Shown piece after piece: positions 15,601-24,185 of a DNA stretch of 56,735 bases (the stretch's first letter is position 1; every line of letters begins with the position of its first letter). The notes under the pieces are model-generated. The model worked only from the letters and a program-made list of their open reading frames with translations, was not told where the DNA came from and ran no database searches. The DNA is taken from positions 1 through 56,735 of the forward strand of contig JAPZTJ010000068.1 in the NCBI GenBank assembly GCA_027532555.1, given 5' to 3'. The DNA is from Aquidulcibacter sp. GTDB lineage: Bacteria; Pseudomonadota; Alphaproteobacteria; Caulobacterales; Aquidulcibacteraceae. Position numbers and translations under genes: made by a program.

Positions 15601-18072
15601 GCGGTGGAGGCCTGGCGCCAACTTCATCGACTTCAGCCTGACTTCGGCACACCCGTCCCAATCAAACTAGACTTCCCGTGGGGGCACCAGATATTTTGGG
15701 GTGGTGTCCGGGAGTACCTATGGAGCCGTGGGCTATGGGCGCCGAAGCCTCTAGCCTCTGCGTATCTCGCGCTCGACAAATGGGCAATCGAGCAGGCCGA
15801 CGCCGGGGTTGACAGCGACACGCTCATTGAGCGCATCGTTCGCGGCAACGACTCTATTGCCGCCCTCGGGATCGCCCTTCATGTTGCGCTAGCACGCCCT
15901 TCTATCTCACCCGTCAACGAGGCCCTCGTCACCTGTCAGCGGCTCTGGTCGGCGGATATGCAGCGATATGTTCAGGAGGCAGGCATTCGGTCGAGCAGTC
16001 AGATCGGTTTCCGACAAGAAAATCAGCGCAGGGACGCTATGGCAGTTGAAGCGCTCAATACTCTACCCGTCCGCGCGGAGGAGATCCGAAGCCTTGCGAT
16101 GCTTCATGTTCTCCAAAGCGATGCTGTAGCTGCACAACGCGTCCGCGACGCGATCAAGGCATTCGCCGACGCGCCTGACTTTGAGCTGGAAGAGCGGCCC
16201 AACCATCCTGCGGCATGGGAAAATGCTTCCGAGCAAGCGCGTACATACGCTGCCTGGGGAGAGCTGAGCAATTATAGACGGTTGAACATTACCAACCAGC
16301 CAGAGCACCAGGCAATTGTCGTGGACAACCCGGTGCTAGATGAACCAGGAGTCCGGGAGCGGCTGGAGGAGGGTCAGGAGCATTTGCTGGCGTTCGCTTT
16401 GTTTAATTGGGCAGATAAGTCGTTCGAAAAGGGCAGCATTGCAGACGATATGACCTTAGACCGGGCTATTGCGAGCGCACGCTCGCTAGACAGCGGGACG
16501 ATCTTCCAGCGGTCGTTTGATGGCGATCAAATTTCAATGCGCCAAGGCGCGGTTGCAGGCGCGGCCGCCGTTATTGTTGCATTTGCACCAGAGGGAAAAG
16601 ACATCGAGTGGGCAAGGGGCGTGCTGGCGCGGGCTGCAAAGTGTCCCGAAGAGGGTGGCCCACTTTGGTCGTCAGTCGGTATCGTTTCCTGGCACCACGT
16701 CATCTTCGTGGCGCGAGCGGCAGCTGCGGACCTTCGCCGAGACCCCAACTCACGTCAACACGCGGTCGAGCTTCTGTCGACGTTGATCCATCCGCTTGAC
16801 AATGTCGGATTAGAGGCCTCCGGCGTTCTTGCGTCCTTGTGGGATGTCGCTCCTAAGCTCTGCTGGGTAGGCTTGGGACTCGCGCTTGACATTTGCATCG
16901 TAGGTCCCGACGAAATCAGTCCGAACTTGATCCATGATCCTGGTGCGGGTGCCGGGGCTCGGCAGCACAAACTTGTTGCAGCGATCGCGAAGTTGGACAT
17001 TGAGGCTGGCCCACTGCCAGTTCCGCCGACGCCTTGGCTGGCAACTGCGGTCGTCGGAGTCAGGCGCAGGAAACGCGCACTCACGTCTGATGCCGACGAG
17101 GTGGCGAATCACTGGCGCAGCGCTGACGGGTGGTGGCGATCGGCCCGTGCAGGGGAGATCTTAAAGAAGCAACCCGTGCGCGAGATACTGGCTTCTTCTT
17201 TCGAGGGCTACTTTGTCTCTTATTGTGAAGTAATGCTCTCATGGACGATCGAAAGGCTGGCACCGGTTTGGGCCTCGCACAGCCGCGAAGTCGAAAGGGC
17301 TGCCGTGCTGGAGTGGACCCATGAGTTTGGCGACGTGCTTGGCCAACTCGTCGGCTTGCTCGAACCCCGGCGGGCCGAAACGAATTTCATCGCTACGATC
17401 TGCGCAGTCGAAGATGAAGACACATGCTTTGATCTTCTCATGCCGCTCGTCAGAAGTTTCATCTGCGAGCACGTGTTAGATAGCGCCGAAATCGCAACGA
17501 TCTCGCCGGTAGTCTTGGAGCGCTCACTCGACCGGCTGCTAGCCGCACCAACGTTTTGTCGAACTAGCTACCGTGCTGGGGAGTTGAATGGGTTCTCTAA
17601 GCCAAGGCTTGCGCGATGGCTGATGTTCGTTGGAATTGAAAGAGCCGAACTCAGCCATCGGTACTGCAATGGCGATTGGTCAGAACTGCCCATTATCCTG
17701 CCAACGATCGACCGATTTATCCGTACCGCCGGCTGGGTTCCCACGGTCTTGCAAGACTTCCTGACGCTCGCAGAGCGTGCACGCGATCATTACCCTCCCG
17801 AAGCGTTCGCTGACGCGATCCTTTCGGTGCTTTCTTCCGGCGGCGATCTTGAAGCACACTGGCGCGGCACCACTATCGCTGCTCGAATCGCCTCACGGAT
17901 TCAGGATATTGCTGACCGCGCCTCCCCACTACCCCTCGAGCTCGGCCAGAAACTGCTTCGTATTCTCGATATGCTTATTGATCAAGGCGATCGTCGGAGC
18001 GCGGCGCTGCAAATCAGTCCGGCTTTTCGTGATTTGCGTGTCATCACAGCCGACCGCCCACCAACTCTTTAG
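12679..18072 (+). CDS. Large nuclease-NTPase protein, candidate defence gene
   Basis: One uninterrupted gene for 1797 residues. The N-terminus (GGAGFTFADRVATRYLAALL, then LDDIVVDG near 55-62 and LSLQVKRE near 73-80) resembles a PD-(D/E)xK nuclease with Asp and a Q-x-K, as in Mrr and Cap4-type effectors. A P-loop NTPase follows: Walker A RGPPGSGKS (about 315-323), Walker B STLFIDGLDRID (about 378-389), and an arginine-rich sensor region to about 470. The remaining 1300 residues are predicted helical, with no motif I recognise, and would suit a sensor of the STAND type. It stands alone, with about 190 bases before it and the Tn7-like module after it. The ribosome binding site is weak. Its base composition looks more GC-rich than the transposition genes. 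An anti-phage role is inferred. Confidence 0.7.
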   Translation: MSQSPELAGGAGFTFADRVATRYLAALLHGSGAVGLADRKVIRVALEQRDAGEPLDDIVVDGEAPDGSVARLSLQVKREITISAAASNQDFREIIRDSWATIDKPDFRMGLDRVGAVVGVSTAVGKSRDLIALGELAKASATPVDFAVRFAIGGSASNEQRTVLEDLQTITRALDRPANVEAMHSLLRHLVLIRFDALHEGATDDAATVALLEQSLAPGQAGQASALADRLLNLARVGAGKARSWDRDSLRLDVAPWFNLAEDRWLAADLSALLAKVRLDTESIRDRIGDVALDRPAVGVKVAQALTDHKLVTLRGPPGSGKSVMLRREVQAALNRGPALLLKADRLTGSSWAQYAVAIGLTQVDAVPLLREIAAIGTSTLFIDGLDRIDKAQRGIVVDLFNALESRTELSGWRVLATMRDSGVEPVRTWLPRTFDSGRMTTVEVGPLIDEEAEELATAKPALRSLLFGPDPVRTLIRRPFFAMILNEAVLGPGTTPQSEIELMSRWWSRGGFDAEGVEALLRQRTLLQLVRLRALQPDTSVPLESLDPMLLASVEALRNDGVVVYTSDGHSAHFAHDIYFEWSFAQALFSERDNWISLLRSSGEPPVVGRAVDLRGQAMFVADPNAWNTALAQLSDPALRGQWHRTWLLAPLHLPDFSERSAHFTAAIEVDDYALMRSALVWFQAQHTVPNPSVLDGSLGEIVDRDTRVRAADLLGGPDDFQTWIQFLHYLGTQMGAIPRRLFPQVVTLFEVWQNALADLPNRISAMIVEYASSWLAELEHRDKLQGRLRRDDKNVPQDTWECIENIDEFVRALRCLVLRAGRVEPERVAGYLRMFESGRAASKLAFEDINGFAPLLSRWLPTGLVDFTLNYLRRELPEEQRNRRIEEDRRSATYRNELRLRREESLDWGERMSVSHSNFGYGGPSRWEWETLSLERDSFNYFPASPLHQPFQALFENAQDEALRLVCSMSNHAVEAWRQLHRLQPDFGTPVPIKLDFPWGHQIFWGGVREYLWSRGLWAPKPLASAYLALDKWAIEQADAGVDSDTLIERIVRGNDSIAALGIALHVALARPSISPVNEALVTCQRLWSADMQRYVQEAGIRSSSQIGFRQENQRRDAMAVEALNTLPVRAEEIRSLAMLHVLQSDAVAAQRVRDAIKAFADAPDFELEERPNHPAAWENASEQARTYAAWGELSNYRRLNITNQPEHQAIVVDNPVLDEPGVRERLEEGQEHLLAFALFNWADKSFEKGSIADDMTLDRAIASARSLDSGTIFQRSFDGDQISMRQGAVAGAAAVIVAFAPEGKDIEWARGVLARAAKCPEEGGPLWSSVGIVSWHHVIFVARAAAADLRRDPNSRQHAVELLSTLIHPLDNVGLEASGVLASLWDVAPKLCWVGLGLALDICIVGPDEISPNLIHDPGAGAGARQHKLVAAIAKLDIEAGPLPVPPTPWLATAVVGVRRRKRALTSDADEVANHWRSADGWWRSARAGEILKKQPVREILASSFEGYFVSYCEVMLSWTIERLAPVWASHSREVERAAVLEWTHEFGDVLGQLVGLLEPRRAETNFIATICAVEDEDTCFDLLMPLVRSFICEHVLDSAEIATISPVVLERSLDRLLAAPTFCRTSYRAGELNGFSKPRLARWLMFVGIERAELSHRYCNGDWSELPIILPTIDRFIRTAGWVPTVLQDFLTLAERARDHYPPEAFADAILSVLSSGGDLEAHWRGTTIAARIASRIQDIADRASPLPLELGQKLLRILDMLIDQGDRRSAALQISPAFRDLRVITADRPPTL

Positions 18073-18226
18073 TTTGATTTCTGTTCAGCAAATGGCAATC
18101 AACAATGCGGCGACCTAAGTCTTCTTTGGTTTGAGTTCGTCGAGAAACTGATCGGCAAAGCAGCTGTAGCGTGCCCCTAAATGCTTCTCAGGGCGACCGT
18201 GAGCGGTTTTTCGTGCCCATTGGCCG

Positions 18227-20152
18227 TCATGTGCCGCTGAAGAGCGTAAGCTGCCTCGGTACGTCTTTCTGTGACTTTTCGTCTCTTTGGTAGCTGCTGG
18301 GCAAGAACGGCTCAATCTCAGCTCGTCGCCACAGCGTGATGCCGTCAGGCTTTTTCAACAGCCATTTTTTCGCCCACGGGCCAATTTGCCTGAACTCGAG
18401 GCCCATTCGCGCCGCAATCTCTCTGGTGCTGATGTAGTTCCTCGAAGCCTCAATCACGCTTTGTCGCTGAAGCTTCGCGCTCGTGCGGTTGATGCGCTTT
18501 AATTCGCCAGCCTTTAGCAAGGCTGAGATGTCATTCGGATTGCAAGCGAGACGTTCTTCCGCTTCAAATTGAGTACAATCCTCACGATTGGGTTCAGGCG
18601 GGGATGCCCAAGCAAAGGATCGTGTGACGATTTGCACCGCGACCTCTGGGGCAACAGTCAAATTTGAAGCCTTGAAGCCATGTTTGTTAGAAATGCGCTT
18701 TAAAGCACCAGTCAATGTCCCGGCCAGGGTAGCCGCCAGGAGGCTCCCCCATGGCCTAGGCGACGTCCCCGTAAGCGCAAAACACGAGGATAGGTTTATC
18801 CTTTCCACATCTGCAGCGCTGTGTTGGTCGATCTCCGCCTGCAGCCGCCTAATGAAGCTTTGAAATTCACTGTCGACTAAGAATTTTCCCGCGAAGCATT
18901 GTGTGATTGCTGGGGAGGGGTGCCACCTTAGTTCTTTTAGATCGACCAATTGTTCAATCGCGGTGTATGTGAGGCCGAATTCGGCGTGAATGCTATCCGT
19001 TGAAATCCGGTCTTTGAGGGTCGCAGCAAGCTTCTCGACGTCGTCCTTGTCGAACCAATCAATTTGACGTTTTTTACCTCGGATATGTGTTGGCTTCAGC
19101 GCGCCGATGCTGACGATTCTGCGCGTCGCTGCATTGTCCACGCCCAGAATTGATGCGGCTTGGCGTATCGTAATCTTCCCGGTGTCTTGCCGCACGATGG
19201 CGAGCGTCTGGGCGGAGTAACTCGCAATCGGTTTCACCTCCTTGATCATGTCTAAGACAAAGCTGACTGTCGATGGCGCGTGGCCTGTTTTGATTAGTTC
19301 CTTCAGACGGGCGAAGAAATCTTGGGAATTAAATCCAACTTCTTGCTCGTCAGCTTCAAAAATCGAGGCTGGGAATCCGCGTAAGATCTTAGCGCCGGCG
19401 ATTGTTAGGTGTGGATAAAGAGCACTTGGGGCGAGTTTACCCGAACATTTTTTTTGCTTTGGTCGCGTCGCTCGCCCAAAAAGGCTGATCAACTGCAAGA
19501 GTACCCCGCGATTTAGGTGCCGGAACAGTGGGTGTACCTGCATTAACCCGCGACGCACTTCGATGTCGTCAAGGCTAACAATGTCAGATACGAATTGCAG
19601 AATTCCGCGGTCTTTCTTCGCAATGCTCACCGGTTCAGCTCTTCGTAAATCAAAGCCGCAGCTGTCGCAGCGATGAACACTCGAGCGGGGTAATGCCGCC
19701 AATTCCTTGCCGCAATCAGGTGCTGGGCAGTTCTCTTGCAGCACTTCCCAAGACTCACGGCAGAAGCCAAGGTCGCTCAGTTCCCAGGAAAAGCGCTGAT
19801 GCGGACTTTGTGCCAAACTCGTCGGTGAGAAACGCCGCGATGAGCGCCAAAAATGTTGCTCGCGCAACTCTAGTCCGTGAAGCACAAGCGTCTTTGGATC
19901 AGTTGCTTCAGGGGCCGGGATGGCCGCTCCAAGTTGCTCCTCTTGTGCACCAAGGATTGCGGCTACGGTCTTGATCTTCTCCCGTGCCAACCGAAGTCTT
20001 GCCACAAAACCCTTGCATTCAAGTTCAAGTGTTTCACACAGTATCTTCGTGCTCGGCAGGACATTGCGCTCAGCTACGCGAGCGAGGTAACCATGAAAGC
20101 TCTCTCCCCCAATCAATGGAACTCGAATAGGAATTTCTTTTGGATTTGACAT
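18227..20152 (-). CDS. tniQ: TniQ/TnsD-family target-selection protein
   Basis: A 641-residue protein. The N-terminal TniQ domain starts with IRVPLIGGESFHGYLARVAE and contains a zinc ribbon with Cys142, Cys147, Cys162 and Cys165 (CPAPDC and CDSC). The long C-terminal part contains winged-helix-like segments (GKITIRQAASILGVDNAATR and STREIAARMGLEFRQIG), which would fit binding to a fixed target as in TnsD. At about 640 residues it is much longer than Tn5053 TniQ and longer than Tn7 TnsD. I use the ATG at 20152 (AAGGGG upstream, two bases after tniB). It is the last gene of tnsA-tniA-tniB-tniQ. TniQ proteins link target DNA to the ATPase regulator; the target is not known. Confidence 0.85.
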   Translation of the reverse strand: MSNPKEIPIRVPLIGGESFHGYLARVAERNVLPSTKILCETLELECKGFVARLRLAREKIKTVAAILGAQEEQLGAAIPAPEATDPKTLVLHGLELREQHFWRSSRRFSPTSLAQSPHQRFSWELSDLGFCRESWEVLQENCPAPDCGKELAALPRSSVHRCDSCGFDLRRAEPVSIAKKDRGILQFVSDIVSLDDIEVRRGLMQVHPLFRHLNRGVLLQLISLFGRATRPKQKKCSGKLAPSALYPHLTIAGAKILRGFPASIFEADEQEVGFNSQDFFARLKELIKTGHAPSTVSFVLDMIKEVKPIASYSAQTLAIVRQDTGKITIRQAASILGVDNAATRRIVSIGALKPTHIRGKKRQIDWFDKDDVEKLAATLKDRISTDSIHAEFGLTYTAIEQLVDLKELRWHPSPAITQCFAGKFLVDSEFQSFIRRLQAEIDQHSAADVERINLSSCFALTGTSPRPWGSLLAATLAGTLTGALKRISNKHGFKASNLTVAPEVAVQIVTRSFAWASPPEPNREDCTQFEAEERLACNPNDISALLKAGELKRINRTSAKLQRQSVIEASRNYISTREIAARMGLEFRQIGPWAKKWLLKKPDGITLWRRAEIEPFLPSSYQRDEKSQKDVPRQLTLFSGT

Positions 20153-20154
20153 GG

Positions 20155-21099
20155 CTACCCCTTTGTAAATGGGTTGGTTTTGCAGAATCCACTTGGGATG
20201 GCCCAAGTATCGATTGCTTTCGAAACATCATAGGTTTCAATTCGATCTGCGTTGCGCCTGATGGCTGTTTCAAGCGAGTTTTGTAAAATGCGCGCCGATA
20301 AGCCCATTACGCCCTTTGTGGTCTTTAGGAGCCCGTCAACACATTGCTCGTTTGTGAAATCTGATTGACACCCGAATATACCTAATCGCTGCAACTCTTG
20401 ATCAAACCCACTTAGAAACCGATGAAGTATCACTCGGCCGCTAGCATTTCTTGGCAGTGGTTCGATATCAGCGATGTTTGCAATTCGTTGGGCTAACTCA
20501 CCGTTGGAAGTCAGTAACTTTTCAGCATCCTTGGTTCCGAGAAGAGCCAAAGGACAAATCCTTCTATTCAACAGTGTTTTCAGAGCATTAATTACTTCAG
20601 CCACATTTCTGCGAGTAGCAAGATGATGAACTTCATCAATTATGATAAGTTCAATTTGCAACTCTTTTACAAGGTCCTCGAGGCGTTTTGCTAGTAATTG
20701 TTCTCCCCCATTGGTGGCGTGAGGGTCGCCGAGCTCCATTAAAATGGCGGAAATCAGCCTTTTTGAAGTCATCGAGTTTGAAAGTGCCACAAGTAGGACG
20801 GGCTTTTTCTTACCTGGCGATCCGGCCTCTTTGTTTATGAGATCTCTGTATTTCTCCGCAACGGTAGTTTTGCCCGTGGAGGGCGGCGCTAAACAACGCA
20901 AGGCGCGGAGACTACCGTCATTGTGCCCTTGACCGAGCAAGCGAACGGTATCCAGCCCGCTTTGAAGTTGATGATGATAGGGGGTGTCGATCCAAACGCC
21001 TGAAAAAAGCTTGAGTTTTGCTACAACTTCTTCAGTTTTGGCGCGATCATATGCCGGCCTTATCATGCCAGATTTGGGGGTTAGAACATTAGTCGACAT
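20155..21099 (-). CDS. tniB: TniB/TnsC-family transposition ATPase
   Basis: A 314-residue AAA+ regulator of transposition. Walker A is APPSTGKTT (about 85-93), Walker B is IELIIIDEVHHLA (about 143-155), and a sensor lies in ICPLALLGTKDAEKLL. This family bridges the target selector and the transposase and gives target immunity. The ATG at 21099 begins one base after the tniA stop, which fits coupled translation; the frame is open 12 codons further upstream inside tniA. The C-terminal region keeps the helical lid. Confidence 0.9.
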   Translation of the reverse strand: MSTNVLTPKSGMIRPAYDRAKTEEVVAKLKLFSGVWIDTPYHHQLQSGLDTVRLLGQGHNDGSLRALRCLAPPSTGKTTVAEKYRDLINKEAGSPGKKKPVLLVALSNSMTSKRLISAILMELGDPHATNGGEQLLAKRLEDLVKELQIELIIIDEVHHLATRRNVAEVINALKTLLNRRICPLALLGTKDAEKLLTSNGELAQRIANIADIEPLPRNASGRVILHRFLSGFDQELQRLGIFGCQSDFTNEQCVDGLLKTTKGVMGLSARILQNSLETAIRRNADRIETYDVSKAIDTWAIPSGFCKTNPFTKG

Positions 21100-21100
21100 A

Positions 21101-23341
21101 TCAATAAGGCTCCCAGTCTGCGTCCGTGAAGACATCCCATAGTGCTTCGTTCGGCTGCATGGTCGCGTCGTATCGCTCTTGTGCCAGCCTGTGCCTTTCG
21201 GCGTTGTCTTGTCTTGTTTTCCGCGCCTTGCTAGCTCCCCTTAGAGACCCTTTTGGGATCGCACCTGCGTCTTTACTGCGCGCAACCAATGGCTCGTGAG
21301 GCAACAGAGTTTTGCCGGTGATGGAAGTCAAACCAGATAGATCACGTTTTGACGCGACACTTGGCATGCTGACGAGCTTGGCAGTCGCACGCCGCTGAGC
21401 TGCAGTAGCGTTAGGTGTCAGTTCGAGAATTCTATTTTGAAGCAACACTCTTGCTTTGGCGCGATCAGCAATGCTTGAAAACTCGAGTCCAGTTTCTCGT
21501 AGATGCTTTCGAATGGTTTTGTGCTGGGCCAATGTAAGCCCGGAAGCATAATCCAGATCGACGCATGGAAATTGCAGGTAGTCGTTATCTTTCTCCCGAA
21601 ATATCCAAATGTGGCCGAGATCGTATGGATTATATTTTATTTTGACCCTGAGACTGGCGCGCTTTCGATCGCTAAGGCGGGCACATTCTTCTTCTAAAAT
21701 TAGATTTGTTGTTGGGCGGTCGTTGTATTGAAGTCCAAATAGCTCAATTCCGTCGTTAGACAGCGTTCGCTCGTCTAAAATTCCCAAAAGGGGATCCAGC
21801 CGATCACAGGAGAAAAGGACCGGGATGCCATATCGCGCTGCATCCTCTTGCCAGACCAGAGCTGGGGGCCTTCCGTCCAAGCCCGAATGCGGGGAGATGT
21901 GATACGCGTAGGCTACGTGCTCAGTAAGCTCCTCGAGTTCTTGAAGGGTGATCGTCGCTTCGGATTTGAACTTATCGGCATGCTCTTCGCGTTTTGATTT
22001 GTTTAGAGTGGTCCCTGGGAGCTTGTGGAAAAGCTTGGAATTCAATGTGCCAAAAAGGCGCTCAACGAAGGCCTTTGACTCCGGGCTCGCAACCTTTGAC
22101 GCGACCAATGTTATGCCCAGATCCTGTATTTGATCTTGGATACTCGTTCCTACGAACTCCATACCATTATCGCACACGATGTTAGACGGCAGACCAAATA
22201 TGTCCTGCAAGATTGGAAAATCGGAGCTCCCTATGCAGTTTAGCTTAGGTCGCAAGCAGCGCTTCAAGGCTTGAATGACGCTAGCAAGGCTGGGGCCGGC
22301 GAAACTTATGTACCAAGCGAGAATACACCGACTTTTCACACAGATAACGGTCGCCAATGTTGGCTTACCGAGCTGGGTTTTAGTGGGTCCATCTAATACA
22401 TCCAAGTCAATGAGTTCAAGATCGATAATGGTGTGGTCGATTTGGACGAGCTCCAAGATTCGGCTGGCCGGGATAGCTTTGCCCATGGCCTTAAATTTTG
22501 CTCGGGCTGCAACTTCGCCAAATTTGGCGCGCATTGTCTGAAAGGTCTCGAGTTCGTCGATACAATCACTGAGCGTCGTTGGTGACGGGCAGTGCAACTG
22601 GGTCGCTGTTCCACTGGCCTCATCGAGCGCGTTTCTTATTGTTATCGCGTTCGTCAAATGATTGTAGGCATCCACCTTGCTGGCAGTCTTATTTGTCCAA
22701 TAATAAAGCGCACTCGCAGAAATCAAGTCTGTCAGGGCCTGATTCAGGCGACGCGGTCGGGGGCCTTTACCTGTCTTTGATATGCAGTCTGACCAAGCAC
22801 GTGCTTGAAATGAGCCTCTCTTCTTTCGCCATTCTTTAACGGTTCTTGGCGTCAGTCCATCGACGAAGTGTTTCGCTTCCTCTGGATATTGCCGTTTCAC
22901 TCGATCAACTATGATCTTAATCTGATCATCAGAGACTACCGAGCCCAGTTTATCGAGGCCGACGAGAATTTTGTACCTAATGACGGAGCCTGGGTCTGCT
23001 TTCCGAGCTTCTTCCTCTCCCATCATGAAGCGGTTTGACTTGACTAATGACGGTCCCGGATCTCTGGTGTGGAAGCGACCTGCGGAGATCATAGAGATCA
23101 CCCAGTCGCTGGTGGGAAGATCTGAACGAGATTCCTTCCAGTCGACACGGAAGGTAAGTTCCGTGTGGATCAGCTTGAAAATGAGGCGATTGTCTTCGCC
23201 ATACCTTTCAAAGACCATTTGTTGGCCGTCAAAAAAGTAGGAATTACCACGTTCGAGTTGGATCGTGGCCCTCACATGCTTGGAAAGTGTGTCTTTTGAC
23301 TGGCGCTCGCTAGGAGCGATTGCAGCAGCATCATAGGCCAT
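21101..23341 (-). CDS. tniA: TniA/TnsB-family DDE transposase
   Basis: A 746-residue transposase. The N-terminal half has helix-turn-helix DNA-binding parts (RRLNQALTDLISASALYY region). The rve-type catalytic core has Asp in LVQIDHTIID (near 301), Asp in IVCDNGMEFVG (near 391) and Glu in PESKAFVERLFG (near 426). A Mu-transposase C-terminal beta-barrel segment with RVKIKYNPYDLGHIWIF follows near 570. The ATG at 23341 is chosen because GGAGG lies eight bases before it; a TTG at 23356 also exists. The gene overlaps the end of tnsA by 11 bases. All catalytic residues are present, so the protein is probably functional. Confidence 0.92.
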   Translation of the reverse strand: MAYDAAAIAPSERQSKDTLSKHVRATIQLERGNSYFFDGQQMVFERYGEDNRLIFKLIHTELTFRVDWKESRSDLPTSDWVISMISAGRFHTRDPGPSLVKSNRFMMGEEEARKADPGSVIRYKILVGLDKLGSVVSDDQIKIIVDRVKRQYPEEAKHFVDGLTPRTVKEWRKKRGSFQARAWSDCISKTGKGPRPRRLNQALTDLISASALYYWTNKTASKVDAYNHLTNAITIRNALDEASGTATQLHCPSPTTLSDCIDELETFQTMRAKFGEVAARAKFKAMGKAIPASRILELVQIDHTIIDLELIDLDVLDGPTKTQLGKPTLATVICVKSRCILAWYISFAGPSLASVIQALKRCLRPKLNCIGSSDFPILQDIFGLPSNIVCDNGMEFVGTSIQDQIQDLGITLVASKVASPESKAFVERLFGTLNSKLFHKLPGTTLNKSKREEHADKFKSEATITLQELEELTEHVAYAYHISPHSGLDGRPPALVWQEDAARYGIPVLFSCDRLDPLLGILDERTLSNDGIELFGLQYNDRPTTNLILEEECARLSDRKRASLRVKIKYNPYDLGHIWIFREKDNDYLQFPCVDLDYASGLTLAQHKTIRKHLRETGLEFSSIADRAKARVLLQNRILELTPNATAAQRRATAKLVSMPSVASKRDLSGLTSITGKTLLPHEPLVARSKDAGAIPKGSLRGASKARKTRQDNAERHRLAQERYDATMQPNEALWDVFTDADWEPY

Positions 23342-24185
23342 GGTTGTAGCCTCCAATTAAAGCTATGGGTGCGTTCAATGAGATTGGCTGGCTCAGATCC
23401 AGATGCACGTTGCCCCTGCAAATTAATGCGCAAAGAAGTGCGCGGGCTTGTTCCAAACCAGAACAAATTGCTTTCAAATCTTGAACGGTTGAGTGGCCGC
23501 CGCACGCATCTGCGAGCCGCTCTACAGCCAAACTCAACCAGTCAGGGATCAAGTAAAATCTATACCTATGCGCCCAATTGACATGAAAGTTGTGAAATGT
23601 CCGCTTTTGTAAATCGACGCCAAAGACGGGGGTAAACATCCACCCGAGTTCGGCACAAATTTCGCCAGCAGCTTCTAGTTTTTCCCGATAGTCTGGTCGG
23701 TCGAGATGAGACGCATCCGGTTTCACCTCAATAATCTCAATTGCGCCATCGGCTCGCAACCGACAAAAGTCGCTATGATATTTTGTCCATTTCGAACCTA
23801 CTCGAGTTTCAAACAAAATTGCTTGGCTTGCGTATTCTATGACGCCGATGTCCACCTCGCATTGGGCGGCAAACAACAACTCATTTTGTCCCTCGCAGAC
23901 GATGGACTTGCCGCATTTTCGGCTTGGGAAAATCGATGTCTGCCAGTATCTGCGGCCGGTAAAGACTTGGCGGGTACCATCTCGATCAAGATTTACAGTG
24001 ATTTTGCAGTTCCGATTGACCGCCGCGGCTTGCGCAAAGTCATCGAGCTTCTGCGCGAGGTTCGAGCTCAAATTCGTGGTTTGGCACCCCGGCAAAAAGC
24101 CAAGATGTGATGGTGGTATTTGGCTATACTCAGCTCGATTTTCGCGATTGAGTAATGCGCGGGGATAATCAAAGAATTCGGACAT
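23331..24185 (-). CDS. tnsA: TnsA-family endonuclease
   Basis: A 284-residue protein. The TnsA N-terminal nuclease core has an acidic residue in CEGQNELLF (Glu98 or Glu102), Asp139 in YHSDFCRL and the E-V-K pair Glu153/Lys155 in IEIIEVKPD. In Tn7 this restriction-enzyme-like protein cuts the 5' ends so that transposition is cut-and-paste with TnsB. Its presence separates this module from Tn5053/Tn402 elements, which have tniABQ without tnsA. It is the first gene of the module; in Tn7-like elements the transposon end normally lies just upstream of tnsA, here expected within 24186-24477. The C-terminal 110 residues probably contact TnsC/TniB. Confidence 0.9.
   Translation of the reverse strand: MSEFFDYPRALLNRENRAEYSQIPPSHLGFLPGCQTTNLSSNLAQKLDDFAQAAAVNRNCKITVNLDRDGTRQVFTGRRYWQTSIFPSRKCGKSIVCEGQNELLFAAQCEVDIGVIEYASQAILFETRVGSKWTKYHSDFCRLRADGAIEIIEVKPDASHLDRPDYREKLEAAGEICAELGWMFTPVFGVDLQKRTFHNFHVNWAHRYRFYLIPDWLSLAVERLADACGGHSTVQDLKAICSGLEQARALLCALICRGNVHLDLSQPISLNAPIALIGGYNHGL

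Noticed and set aside
12744-17472. Many long minus-strand frames inside the 1797-residue gene
   Set aside because: Serine- and arginine-rich shadows of a GC-rich gene; no motifs and no operon logic.
18115-18315. A 66-codon minus-strand frame after tniQ
   Set aside because: It overlaps the tniQ end in another frame and has no start of its own with a ribosome binding site. The tail (HLGARYSCFADQFLDELKPK) looks somewhat protein-like, so a broken small gene cannot be fully excluded.
12679-24185. CRISPR-associated transposon
   Set aside because: No Cas genes and no repeat-spacer array are present; TniQ is long and TnsD-like rather than the short Cas-bound form.
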